From Gammaproteobacteria bacterium (GTDB taxonomy: Bacteria > Pseudomonadota > Gammaproteobacteria > Steroidobacterales > Steroidobacteraceae), in contig JAQGOF010000077.1 in NCBI GenBank assembly GCA_028293745.1, positions 1 to 50,844 of the forward strand: 50,844 bases of DNA. The letters are read 5' to 3'. The first letter of the stretch is position 1. Each line of letters starts with the position of its first letter. The notes beneath the pieces were generated by a model, which did no database searches, had not been told where the DNA came from, and saw only the letters and a list, made by a program, of their open reading frames with translations. The translations under genes and the position numbers were made by a program. Shown here one piece after another: positions 15,464-23,075 of the stretch.

Positions 15464-17506
15464 ATGAAGAATATCGCCGGCGTCATCCTGGCCATTGTGG
15501 GCGCCATCGCGCTGACCGTCATTGCTCTGCACCGCCACGAGCCTGTCAACGCCCTCTGGATCGTAACCGCCGCAGTCTGCGTCTATCTGCTCGGATATCG
15601 CTTCTATGCCGCGTGGATTGCGGCGCGGGTGCTGTCAGTTGATCCTTCGCGAGCCACTCCCGCCGAACGGCATGACAACGGACGCGATTTCGTTCCAACG
15701 CATCGCTGGATCGTCTTCGGCCATCATTTCGCGGCCATAGCCGGCCCGGGTCCGCTCGTGGGCCCCACGCTCGCCGCTCAGTTTGGATACCTGCCTGGCA
15801 CCCTCTGGATCATCGCGGGCGCGGTGCTGGGCGGCTGTGTTCAGGACATGACCATCTTGCTGTTGTCGACACGGCGGGACGGCCGCAGCCTGGGCCAGAT
15901 GGCACGCGACGAGTTGGGACCCGTTGGCGGTTTTGCGGCGCTGATCGGTACGTTGTTGATCATGATCATTCTGATCGCGGTCCTGGGGCTCGTCGTTGTG
16001 TACGCCATGAAGCACAGCCCCTGGGCCACCTCGACTGTGTTTGCCACCATACCCATCGCGATACTGATCGGTTTCTACTTGCGGCGCTGGCGTCCGGGCC
16101 GGGTGCTCGAAGCCTCTGTCCTCGGAGTCGCATTGGTGCTGTTCGCGGTGATCAGCGGCGGCTGGATCGATAACAATCCCACGCTAAAGGCGGCATTCGA
16201 CTTTCCAGCCGTACCGCTCGCAGGCTTTGTGATCGTGTACGGTTGGCTGGCGGCAATTCTTCCCGTCTGGCTGCTGCTGGCACCGCGTGACTACCTGTCA
16301 ACCTTCCTCAAGCTGGGCACGGTCGCAGCGCTGGCCGTTGCCATTCTGTTGATGCATCCGCAGATCAGGATGCCGGCACTGACTCAGTTCGTAGATGGCA
16401 CGGGGCCGCTGTTCGGCGGCAAGGTATTTCCGTTCGTGTTCATCACGATCGCGTGCGGCGCGGTTTCGGGTTTTCACGCCCTGGTTTCCAGCGGCACCAC
16501 TCCCAAGATTCTTGCCAACGAGGGCGACGTTCGCCTCGTGGGATACGGCAGCATGGCGCTCGAATCGCTCGTTGCCATCATGGCCATCATCGCCGCTACC
16601 CTGTTGGACCCCGGCGTCTATTTCGCAATCAACACCGGCGCGGGCATTGTCGGTGCCGCCCCGGACGCTGCGGTCCATACAATCACCGGGTGGGGGTTTC
16701 CGGTTACCGTCGAACAGATGCAGCACCTCGCAAGCCAAATGGGCGAAAGCAGCCTTTTCGCCCGTACGGGTGGCGCACCCTCTCTGGCTGTCGGTATGGC
16801 GAGCATTTTCGGCTCGACTTTCGGCCGCGGCCTGCTGAGCCTCTGGTACCACTTTGCGATCATGTTCGAAGCGGTCTTCATCCTCACGACTTTGGATGCA
16901 GGAACCCGCGTCGGCCGTTTCATGCTGCAGGACTTGCTCGGCCACATCTGGAAACCGATGGGGCGGACATCCTGGTATCCGTCCGTGTTGTTTGCGAGTG
17001 CGCTCGTAGTGGCCGGATGGGGCTATTTCCTCTACATCGGTGTGATTGATCCCAATGGCGGGGTCAACATCCTGTGGCCGCTTTTTGGCATTGCCAACCA
17101 GATGCTGGCGGCGATTGCGCTGTGCGTTGCGACCGGAATCATCATCAAGTCAGGCAAGGCGCGTTACGCGTTCGTGACGCTTGTCCCACTGGCGTGGCTC
17201 GCGCTGATCACGTCGACGGCGGCCTGGCAGAAGCTGACCAGCGCGGATCCGCGTCTCGGGTTCTTCGCCGCCGCGAATGACCTGGCGGCGAAGCTGTCCT
17301 CCGGCGTACTGCCGCCGGACAAGGCGGCCGTGGCACCGCAGTTGATCTTCAACCAGCGCCTCGATGCCTGGCTGACGATGTTCTTTCTGACAGTGGTGTG
17401 GTTCGTCATTCTCGACATGGCGCGGGTGTCGATCCGCTACCTGCGCGGGCTGCCGGTTTCGGGCAGCTCCGAGGCTCCGTATCAAGTGTCGAGGCTCACC
17501 ACTTGA
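15464..17506 (+). CDS. cstA: CstA/BtsT family pyruvate/peptide transporter
   Basis: This is a 680-residue multi-spanning membrane protein of the carbon-starvation CstA family. The region from HRWIVFGHHFAAIAGPGPLVGP through GAVLGGCVQDM is diagnostic, as are FVFITIACGAVSGFHALVSSGTTPK, PMGRTSWYP and FGIANQMLAAIAL. E. coli members import pyruvate or peptides during carbon limitation. AGGGA lies 4 nt before the ATG at 15464; an in-frame GTG at 15461 is too close to that site. The stop overlaps the small partner gene by TTGA. Downstream of hutF, it may serve scavenging of amino-acid-derived carbon. Confidence 0.93.
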   Translation: MKNIAGVILAIVGAIALTVIALHRHEPVNALWIVTAAVCVYLLGYRFYAAWIAARVLSVDPSRATPAERHDNGRDFVPTHRWIVFGHHFAAIAGPGPLVGPTLAAQFGYLPGTLWIIAGAVLGGCVQDMTILLLSTRRDGRSLGQMARDELGPVGGFAALIGTLLIMIILIAVLGLVVVYAMKHSPWATSTVFATIPIAILIGFYLRRWRPGRVLEASVLGVALVLFAVISGGWIDNNPTLKAAFDFPAVPLAGFVIVYGWLAAILPVWLLLAPRDYLSTFLKLGTVAALAVAILLMHPQIRMPALTQFVDGTGPLFGGKVFPFVFITIACGAVSGFHALVSSGTTPKILANEGDVRLVGYGSMALESLVAIMAIIAATLLDPGVYFAINTGAGIVGAAPDAAVHTITGWGFPVTVEQMQHLASQMGESSLFARTGGAPSLAVGMASIFGSTFGRGLLSLWYHFAIMFEAVFILTTLDAGTRVGRFMLQDLLGHIWKPMGRTSWYPSVLFASALVVAGWGYFLYIGVIDPNGGVNILWPLFGIANQMLAAIALCVATGIIIKSGKARYAFVTLVPLAWLALITSTAAWQKLTSADPRLGFFAAANDLAAKLSSGVLPPDKAAVAPQLIFNQRLDAWLTMFFLTVVWFVILDMARVSIRYLRGLPVSGSSEAPYQVSRLTT

Positions 17507-17679
17507 TCAAGCCCCGGAACATCTGGAGCTGGCTGCGCACGGCTACGGGCGACGATGCCTATGAGCGTTATGTCGAGCACCGCTCGAAGAAACATCCCGG
17601 TGAGCCGCTGTTGACGCGGGCTGCTTTCTACGAAGAGAGTCAACGCCGCAAATGGGGCGGAATCACGCGGTGCTGCTGA
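17503..17679 (+). CDS. YbdD/YjiX family small protein (CstA partner)
   Basis: A 58-residue protein of the DUF466 family. The pattern GDDAYERYVEHRSKKHPGEPL, then FYEESQRRKWGG and a terminal RCC, matches YbdD/YjiX. Genes of this family travel with cstA or btsT and are thought to work with the transporter. The start is a TTG at 17503 that overlaps the cstA stop, the only in-frame start at this end. The final Cys-Cys pair is typical of the family. Confidence 0.82.
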   Translation: MIKPRNIWSWLRTATGDDAYERYVEHRSKKHPGEPLLTRAAFYEESQRRKWGGITRCC

Positions 17680-17704
17680 GGTTGTCGGGCTGCGATGCAG
17701 CGCT

Positions 17705-18478
17705 TCAATGGACTCGCATCTGCCGGATCAACCGCCGGTCGATGTACATCCTGGCATCGAGCACCAGGCGATCCTGAGCCTGTTGCAGCTGATGCAGGAA
17801 AAACATCACGAGGATACACGCGACGAGGGCAGTCAGAGTTGCGTTGAATGTCACGCCGAGCCCGAGAGTGACTCCGGAAATGTCACCGTGCAGAGCGCCT
17901 TGCGCATCCTGCAAGGCGCGCCCGATACCCCGCACGGTTCCAACAAACCCGACCGCCGGAATCGCCCAGGCGGTAAAGCGCACCATCGAGAGTTGCGCAT
18001 CCAGCCGGTCGAGCTCGTTCTCGCACTCGGCGCGGACTGCCTCGGCCGAGTCCTGGACACTGCGCGTTGCTCCAAACCGATTCAGGGCTACCATCAGGGC
18101 GCGCGGAAGGAGCATGTCCTGTTCCTCGCGCGGCAGGCTCTCGAGCGGGCGGGCATAGGCGCGGGCATCGTCCGGTAGCACCACGTGACCTTCACCCACG
18201 TCAACGTATTGCTTCGCGAGCAGCCGCCGGTTGTGCGTGACGGCCCGGGCCTGATGACCGATGAGCGCCAGTGCCCAGCAGGCGAGCACCAGCGCCGTCT
18301 CCTGCTCGTAGTCCTTGAGAATGACGAACACGGACCGCAGATTGTGGGGCGGCGGGGACGCGAGAATCGCCTCGGCATGCGGGCGGATGATCGTGGCGTA
18401 GAGGGTTTGCACCACGATCGCACTGATCAGCAGGGCTCCCACACTGAACAGCGCCTCGCGGCCGAACACAGTTCGCAT
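17705..18478 (-). CDS. MotA/TolQ/ExbB-family proton channel protein
   Basis: This 257-residue inner-membrane protein has a hydrophobic N-terminal helix (residues 8-30) and a second segment near residues 60-75. The family core lies between about 165 and 240: FTAWAIPAVGFVGTVRGIGRAL, then VTLGLGVTFNATLTALVACILVMFFLH. This is the TolQ/ExbB channel-helix pair with the conserved Gly-Thr-Val and Thr residues. Such proteins couple proton flow to a partner of the MotB/TolR/ExbD type, which is not next to it here. The gene stands alone, convergent with the cstA unit. Its start faces two hairpin elements. Confidence 0.8.
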   Translation of the reverse strand: MRTVFGREALFSVGALLISAIVVQTLYATIIRPHAEAILASPPPHNLRSVFVILKDYEQETALVLACWALALIGHQARAVTHNRRLLAKQYVDVGEGHVVLPDDARAYARPLESLPREEQDMLLPRALMVALNRFGATRSVQDSAEAVRAECENELDRLDAQLSMVRFTAWAIPAVGFVGTVRGIGRALQDAQGALHGDISGVTLGLGVTFNATLTALVACILVMFFLHQLQQAQDRLVLDARMYIDRRLIRQMRVH

Positions 18479-18492
18479 CTATTCTCCCATTG

Positions 18493-18520
18493 GCTGAAAG
18501 TCGCCTGCGGCGCTTTCAGC
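18493..18520. repeat. Hairpin element in divergent intergenic region
   Basis: GCTGAAAG (18493-18500) pairs perfectly with CTTTCAGC (18513-18520). Inside, CGCC-TGC-GGCG pairs again, giving an almost continuous 12-bp stem with a single T bulge. It resembles a REP-type palindromic unit more than a protein operator. A second hairpin follows 20 nt later. Confidence 0.5.
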
Positions 18521-18540
18521 AGACATGACTTCGTCGCCCG

Positions 18541-18581
18541 CGGGCAAAAGGGTTCGACGCATGCGTCTCACCTTTTGCCCG
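18541..18581. repeat. Nested palindrome sharing core GACGCATGCGTC
   Basis: CGGGCAAAAGG (18541-18551) is perfectly complementary to CCTTTTGCCCG (18571-18581). Between the arms is a perfect 12-bp palindrome GACGCATGCGTC (18556-18567). The same core occurs in the larger element at 19536-19712, about 1 kb away, so both may belong to one repeat family. It lies between the divergent TolQ-like and MetF-like genes. Confidence 0.55.
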
Positions 18582-18629
18582 CTGCGCCATTCCACTAGGC
18601 TACCGACTGGATCCGCCGAAAGTACACTC

Positions 18630-19514
18630 ATGAACACAGTTGCAGACAAGATCATTGCGCGGGAGTTCGTCGTTACATCGGAATTGACGCCTCCCAAGGG
18701 CGTCGATTTGACCGATGTGTTTGCCAAGGCGGAGGCTCTGAAAGGCTATGTGGATGCCTTCAACGTCACCGATTCGCATCGTGCCCGCATGGCTATTGCG
18801 CCCGCGGCGGTCGCGCGCCTGCTGCTCGACCGTAATATCGAGCCCATCGTGCAGATCACGGCACGCGATCGGAACCGCATCGCGATCCAGGCCGACATCC
18901 TGGGAGCCGCCGCGCTCGGAGCCCGTAATTTCGTGTTCATGGCGGGCGACCCGCCGGCGAATGGCGACCATCCGGATGCCAAGCCCGTATTCGATCTGAA
19001 TTCGAACCAGATGTTGCGTGCGGGGCATGAGCTCGCGCAGGGCCGGGACATGGCCGGCAATCCGCTGCGCGGCACGCCAATCCTGTTCCTGGGGGCCACG
19101 GCCAACCCGGGCGCGGTGGACTTGCAGGCGGAGGTCCTCAACACGCGCCGCAAGATTGACGCAGGCGCGCAGTTCCTGCAGACCCAGGCGGTTTATGAGC
19201 GGGCGACCGTGGAGAAATTTCTCGATGCCGTGAAGCCCGACGGAGTGGCCATCCTGGCCGGCATCATTCCATTGAAGTCATCGAAGATGGGGGCGTGGCT
19301 CAATGCCAATGTGCCCGGCATTCGCGTGCCCGATGCACTACTGGAAGAAATGCACAGCGTCGCGGGTACGGACGGCGAGATTGCAAAGGGCATCGACATT
19401 GCCGCGCGGACCATCCGTGAAATCGCGAAACTCTGCGCGGGTGTACACGTGATGGGGCTCGGCTGGGAGGGCCACATCCCGGCGATCCTGGAAGCCGCCG
19501 GCGTTCGGCGCTAG
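18630..19514 (+). CDS. Methylenetetrahydrofolate reductase family protein
   Basis: This 294-residue protein is a TIM-barrel flavoenzyme of the MetF family. Family segments include the early Glu (VTSELTPPKGVD), NVTDSHRARMA, PIVQITARDRNRIAIQAD, NFVFMAGDPPANGD and QFLQTQAVYERATVEKF. It would reduce 5,10-methylene-THF to 5-methyl-THF, or act on a related folate. The sequence is of the type seen in non-enterobacterial MetF-like proteins, so the physiological partner is uncertain. The ATG at 18630 precedes the first conserved strand; no strong Shine-Dalgarno site is visible. It appears monocistronic between two palindrome elements. Confidence 0.85.
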   Translation: MNTVADKIIAREFVVTSELTPPKGVDLTDVFAKAEALKGYVDAFNVTDSHRARMAIAPAAVARLLLDRNIEPIVQITARDRNRIAIQADILGAAALGARNFVFMAGDPPANGDHPDAKPVFDLNSNQMLRAGHELAQGRDMAGNPLRGTPILFLGATANPGAVDLQAEVLNTRRKIDAGAQFLQTQAVYERATVEKFLDAVKPDGVAILAGIIPLKSSKMGAWLNANVPGIRVPDALLEEMHSVAGTDGEIAKGIDIAARTIREIAKLCAGVHVMGLGWEGHIPAILEAAGVRR

Positions 19515-19535
19515 CGCGCCCTCAAGGCCTTCGAG

Positions 19536-19712
19536 CGCGCAACAAGATACCCTGGCGCGGAGCGTGCGCGCCATGGATGGCGCGCTCGTAGCCCCAGGGG
19601 TGCGACGCATGCGTCGCACGGGTTGACCCGGGAGGGACAACCCTGGGTTGTGAGCAGGCGCAGCCTGCGCAACCGGTTCACGGCGTTCCGCGACGGGGTA
19701 TCTTGTTGCGCG
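19536..19712. repeat. Nested inverted-repeat element of about 177 bp
   Basis: The outer arms 19536-19564 and 19684-19712 are 29 nt each and complementary at 26 positions (starting CGCGCAACAAGATACCC). Inside are three further hairpins. They are GCGCGCCAT-GG-ATGGCGCGC at 19566-19585, a perfect 20-bp palindrome with core GACGCATGCGTC at 19600-19619, and GCAGGC-GCA-GCCTGC at 19654-19668. No open frame fits. It fills the gap between the metF-like stop and the pobR stop. This is either a miniature mobile or REPIN-like element, or a structured RNA. Confidence 0.7.
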
Positions 19713-19734
19713 ATCGGAGGCGCCGGCGACCGCT

Positions 19735-20649
19735 CTAACTATTAACCACACGTCTGCGGAACGCCGCCGGCGACTCCCCCGCAAGCTTGCTGAAAAACCG
19801 CGAGAAGTAGGCCGGATCCGTGAACCCGAGGTAGTACGCGATCTGCGCGACAGTCATGTTCGTGTACGTCAGGTTTCGCTTGGCCTCGAGCACCAACCGC
19901 TCCTCCAGCACCCGCATCGGAGTTTTGCCCGTCACCTCGATACAAGCTGCGCGCAGCCGTGCCGGAGTCACATTCAACGCCTTCGCATACTGCGCAACTG
20001 ACAGCCTACTTCGCAGGTCGGTCTCAATCCTTTCGCGCAACCGCGCCACCAGCGCGGCGCGCGCACTACCCGCGGCGGATACAACTTCCGAAGGTTGATG
20101 GAGTGCCCGAACAGCACTGACCAGCAGTGTTGTGAGTCGAGCCGTTGCAGCGGCTGCGCTGGCAGGCGCGCTCCATACGAGCTCGCGCCTCAGCTTCGGC
20201 AGCGTATCTTTGAATTCCTGGGCGAATTCCTGGGCAAACTCCTGAAAGTGTACGGGGTCCTCGTCCAGTGAGGCGCAGGTGGCGTTGGCAAACAGGCTCG
20301 TGAAGCTGCGCTCGTCACGGGCCAGGTCGCGAAGCAACGTATCCGCCAGGGTGACGACGTAACCCTCGGTGTCTTCTGCGAACGAGAAGCCGTGAACCAC
20401 GCCGGCCGGCACGACCAACAGTGCGGGCGCACGAAACGGTTGCCGCCGCGTTTCAGCCTCCATCTCGCCACTGCCCGTAAAGATGACCAGCAGTTGATGC
20501 AGGTCCCGGTGCGCGTGGGGCTGAATCCTCCAGTCGTTTACCCGGCTCCGGTCGGCAATCGTCTCGACGTGCAGAAAGCGCTCGCCCGCGTCCCGCGGCG
20601 GCTCGCCGTACAGGAAGAATCGCGGAATGGCGGCCTGAGGCTCTCGCAT
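19735..20649 (-). CDS. pobR: AraC-family regulator, PobR type
   Basis: This 304-residue AraC/XylS regulator has a cupin-like sensor domain (HAHRDLHQLLVIFTGSGEME, then LLVVPAGVVHGFSF). It ends in a double helix-turn-helix (RLSVAQYAKALNVTPARLRAACIEVTGKTPMRVLEE, split at the linker, and MTVAQIAYYLGFTDPAYFSRFFSK). PobR-type activators respond to 4-hydroxybenzoate and switch on pobA, which is divergent 71 nt away. A 12-nt tandem repeat at 20212-20235 produces the sequence QEFAQEFAQEF in a linker helix around residue 140. Confidence 0.87.
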   Translation of the reverse strand: MREPQAAIPRFFLYGEPPRDAGERFLHVETIADRSRVNDWRIQPHAHRDLHQLLVIFTGSGEMEAETRRQPFRAPALLVVPAGVVHGFSFAEDTEGYVVTLADTLLRDLARDERSFTSLFANATCASLDEDPVHFQEFAQEFAQEFKDTLPKLRRELVWSAPASAAAATARLTTLLVSAVRALHQPSEVVSAAGSARAALVARLRERIETDLRSRLSVAQYAKALNVTPARLRAACIEVTGKTPMRVLEERLVLEAKRNLTYTNMTVAQIAYYLGFTDPAYFSRFFSKLAGESPAAFRRRVVNS

Positions 20650-20720
20650 TGCACTAAATCCAAGCCGAACGCGTTTGCGTCCATGGTCTGCCGGCTGGCG
20701 ATGGATACAGTTTACCGCTC

Positions 20721-21905
20721 ATGCGTACCCAGGTTGCGATCATCGGCGCAGGGCCTGCAGGCCTTCTGTTGGCGCACCTGCTGCATCAACACGGCATCGA
20801 ATGCGTGGTGCTGGAGGCCAAAAGCCGGGACTACGTTGAAAACCGGGTGCGTGCCGGTGTGCTCGAGCACCAGAGTGTCGACATCCTGAACCAGGCGGGT
20901 GTCGGTGCACGCATGATGGCGGAAGGACTGCTTCATCACGGCATATTTCTGCACTTTGCAGGGCGCAGCCACCGGATCGACTTTGAGGAGCTGACCGGCC
21001 GCACCGTGATGATCTACGGACAACAGGAAGTGGTCAGGGATTTGATCGCGGCCCGGCTCGCGGCGCGCCAGCCGCTGTATTTCGAAGTTGATGCCGTGTC
21101 GGTACATGACTCTGACACAGACTCGCCGCGCGTGCGGTTTCGAAGCGGGGGAGAGCAGCACACGCTCGAGTGTGACTTCATCGCGGGCTGCGACGGCTTC
21201 CATGGCATCTGCCGTGCAACCGTGCCGCCGGAGCAGCTCAGCCTGTACGAGCGCGTCTACCCATTCGCCTGGCTGGGCATACTCGCGGAGATTCCGCCTG
21301 CATCCCACGAGTTGATCTATGCCAGCGATGAGCGCGGTTTTGCACTGCTCAGCATGCGCTCAGCCACGGTGAGCCGCCTCTACCTTCAATGCGCTCCGGA
21401 TGAGGACGTCGAACAGTGGCCGGACGAGCGGATCTGGAGCGAGCTGCGCGCGCGCCTCAACGTTCAGCTGGCCAGCGGGCCCGTGCTGCAGAGGTCGGTA
21501 ACCCCCATGCGCAGTTTCGTGGCCGAGCCCATGAGATTCGGCCGCCTGTTCCTCGCGGGGGATGCCGCCCACATTGTTCCTCCGACCGGGGCCAAGGGCA
21601 TGAACCTGGCTATGGCCGATGTACAGGTGCTGGCGCGCGCCCTTCAATCCTTCTACGGCCCAAGGGCTCACGGGGGCCGATCCGGGGCCATGGAAGCCTT
21701 GAATGCGTACTCGCAGACCTGTCTGAGCAGGGTCTGGAAAGTACAGCGCTTCTCCTGGTGGATGACCTCGCTGCTTCATCGCTTCGAAGAGGACACGCCA
21801 TTCGACCGGCGCCGGCAATTCGCAGAGCTCGAGTACATAGTCTCTTCCCGCGCGGCTGCCCAGACGCTGGCGGAGAACTATGTGGGACTGCCGCTCGCGC
21901 CTTAG
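20721..21905 (+). CDS. pobA: 4-Hydroxybenzoate 3-monooxygenase (PobA)
   Basis: A 394-residue class A flavoprotein hydroxylase, the usual length for PobA. It has the FAD dinucleotide motif GAGPAGLLLAHLL (from residue 9), the ARG/ENRVRAGVLEH segment, the internal DG motif CDFIAGCDGFHG, and GRLFLAGDAAHIVPPTGAKGMN split at the second FAD site. It hydroxylates 4-hydroxybenzoate to protocatechuate with NADPH and O2. Protocatechuate ring-cleavage genes are not in the window. Divergent pobR is the expected activator. Confidence 0.95.
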   Translation: MRTQVAIIGAGPAGLLLAHLLHQHGIECVVLEAKSRDYVENRVRAGVLEHQSVDILNQAGVGARMMAEGLLHHGIFLHFAGRSHRIDFEELTGRTVMIYGQQEVVRDLIAARLAARQPLYFEVDAVSVHDSDTDSPRVRFRSGGEQHTLECDFIAGCDGFHGICRATVPPEQLSLYERVYPFAWLGILAEIPPASHELIYASDERGFALLSMRSATVSRLYLQCAPDEDVEQWPDERIWSELRARLNVQLASGPVLQRSVTPMRSFVAEPMRFGRLFLAGDAAHIVPPTGAKGMNLAMADVQVLARALQSFYGPRAHGGRSGAMEALNAYSQTCLSRVWKVQRFSWWMTSLLHRFEEDTPFDRRRQFAELEYIVSSRAAAQTLAENYVGLPLAP

Positions 21906-21986
21906 CTCCCCGCCGGGGTGGAAGGGTAGCCGCTCGGCCGCCGTGGTAAGCTGCGCCCCCCCGAAAAGTGGCGGGTAAGGACGTCA

Positions 21987-23048
21987 ATGGCACTGAAAAT
22001 CATGATCCTGGGAGCTAACGGCTTCATCGGCAGCGCGCTGACCAACGCGATCCTGCGGACGCGGCCCTGGGAGGTGTACGGCATCGATCTGGCAGACAAC
22101 AAGCTCCAGGATTTGCCCGCGACGGATCGTTTTCACTTTGTCGAAGGCGACATCACGATCAACAAGGAGTGGGTCGAGTACCACGTCAAGAAGTGCGACG
22201 CGGTCGTGCCGCTCGTGGCCATCGCGAATCCCGCCCAGTACGTTACGCATCCTCTGCGCGTGTTCGAGCTCGACTTCGAAGCCAACATCGACGTCGTGCG
22301 GCACTGCGTGAAATACGGCAAACGCCTGATCTTCCCGTCAACCTCGGAAATCTATGGAATGTCCGAGGACAGCGTGCTGGATGAAGAAACCAGCCCGCTC
22401 GTATACGGTCCCGTCAACAAGCAGCGCTGGATCTACGCAGCTTCCAAGCAGCTCCTGGACCGGGTGATTTTCGCGTACGGTGTGCGAGACAACCTCGACT
22501 ACACACTGTTCAGGCCGTTCAATTTCATCGGTCCCAACCTCGACAACATCGAGGAGCCGAAGGAAGGCAGCTCGCGCGTGTTCACGCAGTTCCTGTCGAA
22601 TGTGCTGTACAAGCGGCCCATCAAGCTCGTGGACGGCGGACACCAGAAGCGTTCCTTCACGTACATCGATGATGCCGTGGAGGCCTTGCTCACGATCCTC
22701 GAGAACAAAGGCAACTGCGCCAGCAAACGCATTTTCAACATCGGCAACCCGGACAATTGCGTATCCATACGCGAGCTGGCCGAACGCACGATCCGCATTG
22801 CGCAGGAATTCCCCGTGTTGCGTGAGAGCGCGAAGGGAACGGAAATCGTCGATGTGACCGCGGGTGAGTACTACGGCAAGTATTACCAGGACATCCAGGT
22901 GCGCGTACCGGCGATCGAGGCCGCCAGGCGGGATCTGGGTTGGAAGCCAACTACTGATCTGGATACGGCCATCCGTCGCACGATCGAGTACTACGTGAAC
23001 CAGGACGTTTTTGGCACACGCACCATCGGCGCCTCGGCCAATAGCTGA
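21987..23048 (+). CDS. UDP-glucuronate decarboxylase, ArnA dehydrogenase domain as a separate gene
   Basis: This 353-residue SDR enzyme matches the C-terminal half of ArnA: GANGFIGSALTNAIL (NAD site), VALANPAQY-type segment VAIANPAQYV, PSTSEIYGM, the YxxxK motif WIYAASKQLLDRVI, and FRPFNFIGPNLDN. It oxidises and decarboxylates UDP-glucuronate to the UDP-4-keto-pentose. The formyltransferase half of ArnA is a different gene at 27238-28167. It opens the Ara4N operon, 27 nt before arnT. ArnA in enterobacteria is one chain of about 660 residues, so this is a split arrangement. Confidence 0.9.
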   Translation: MALKIMILGANGFIGSALTNAILRTRPWEVYGIDLADNKLQDLPATDRFHFVEGDITINKEWVEYHVKKCDAVVPLVAIANPAQYVTHPLRVFELDFEANIDVVRHCVKYGKRLIFPSTSEIYGMSEDSVLDEETSPLVYGPVNKQRWIYAASKQLLDRVIFAYGVRDNLDYTLFRPFNFIGPNLDNIEEPKEGSSRVFTQFLSNVLYKRPIKLVDGGHQKRSFTYIDDAVEALLTILENKGNCASKRIFNIGNPDNCVSIRELAERTIRIAQEFPVLRESAKGTEIVDVTAGEYYGKYYQDIQVRVPAIEAARRDLGWKPTTDLDTAIRRTIEYYVNQDVFGTRTIGASANS

Positions 23049-23075
23049 CCCACAGTCGAACCAACCGGTTTGGTC

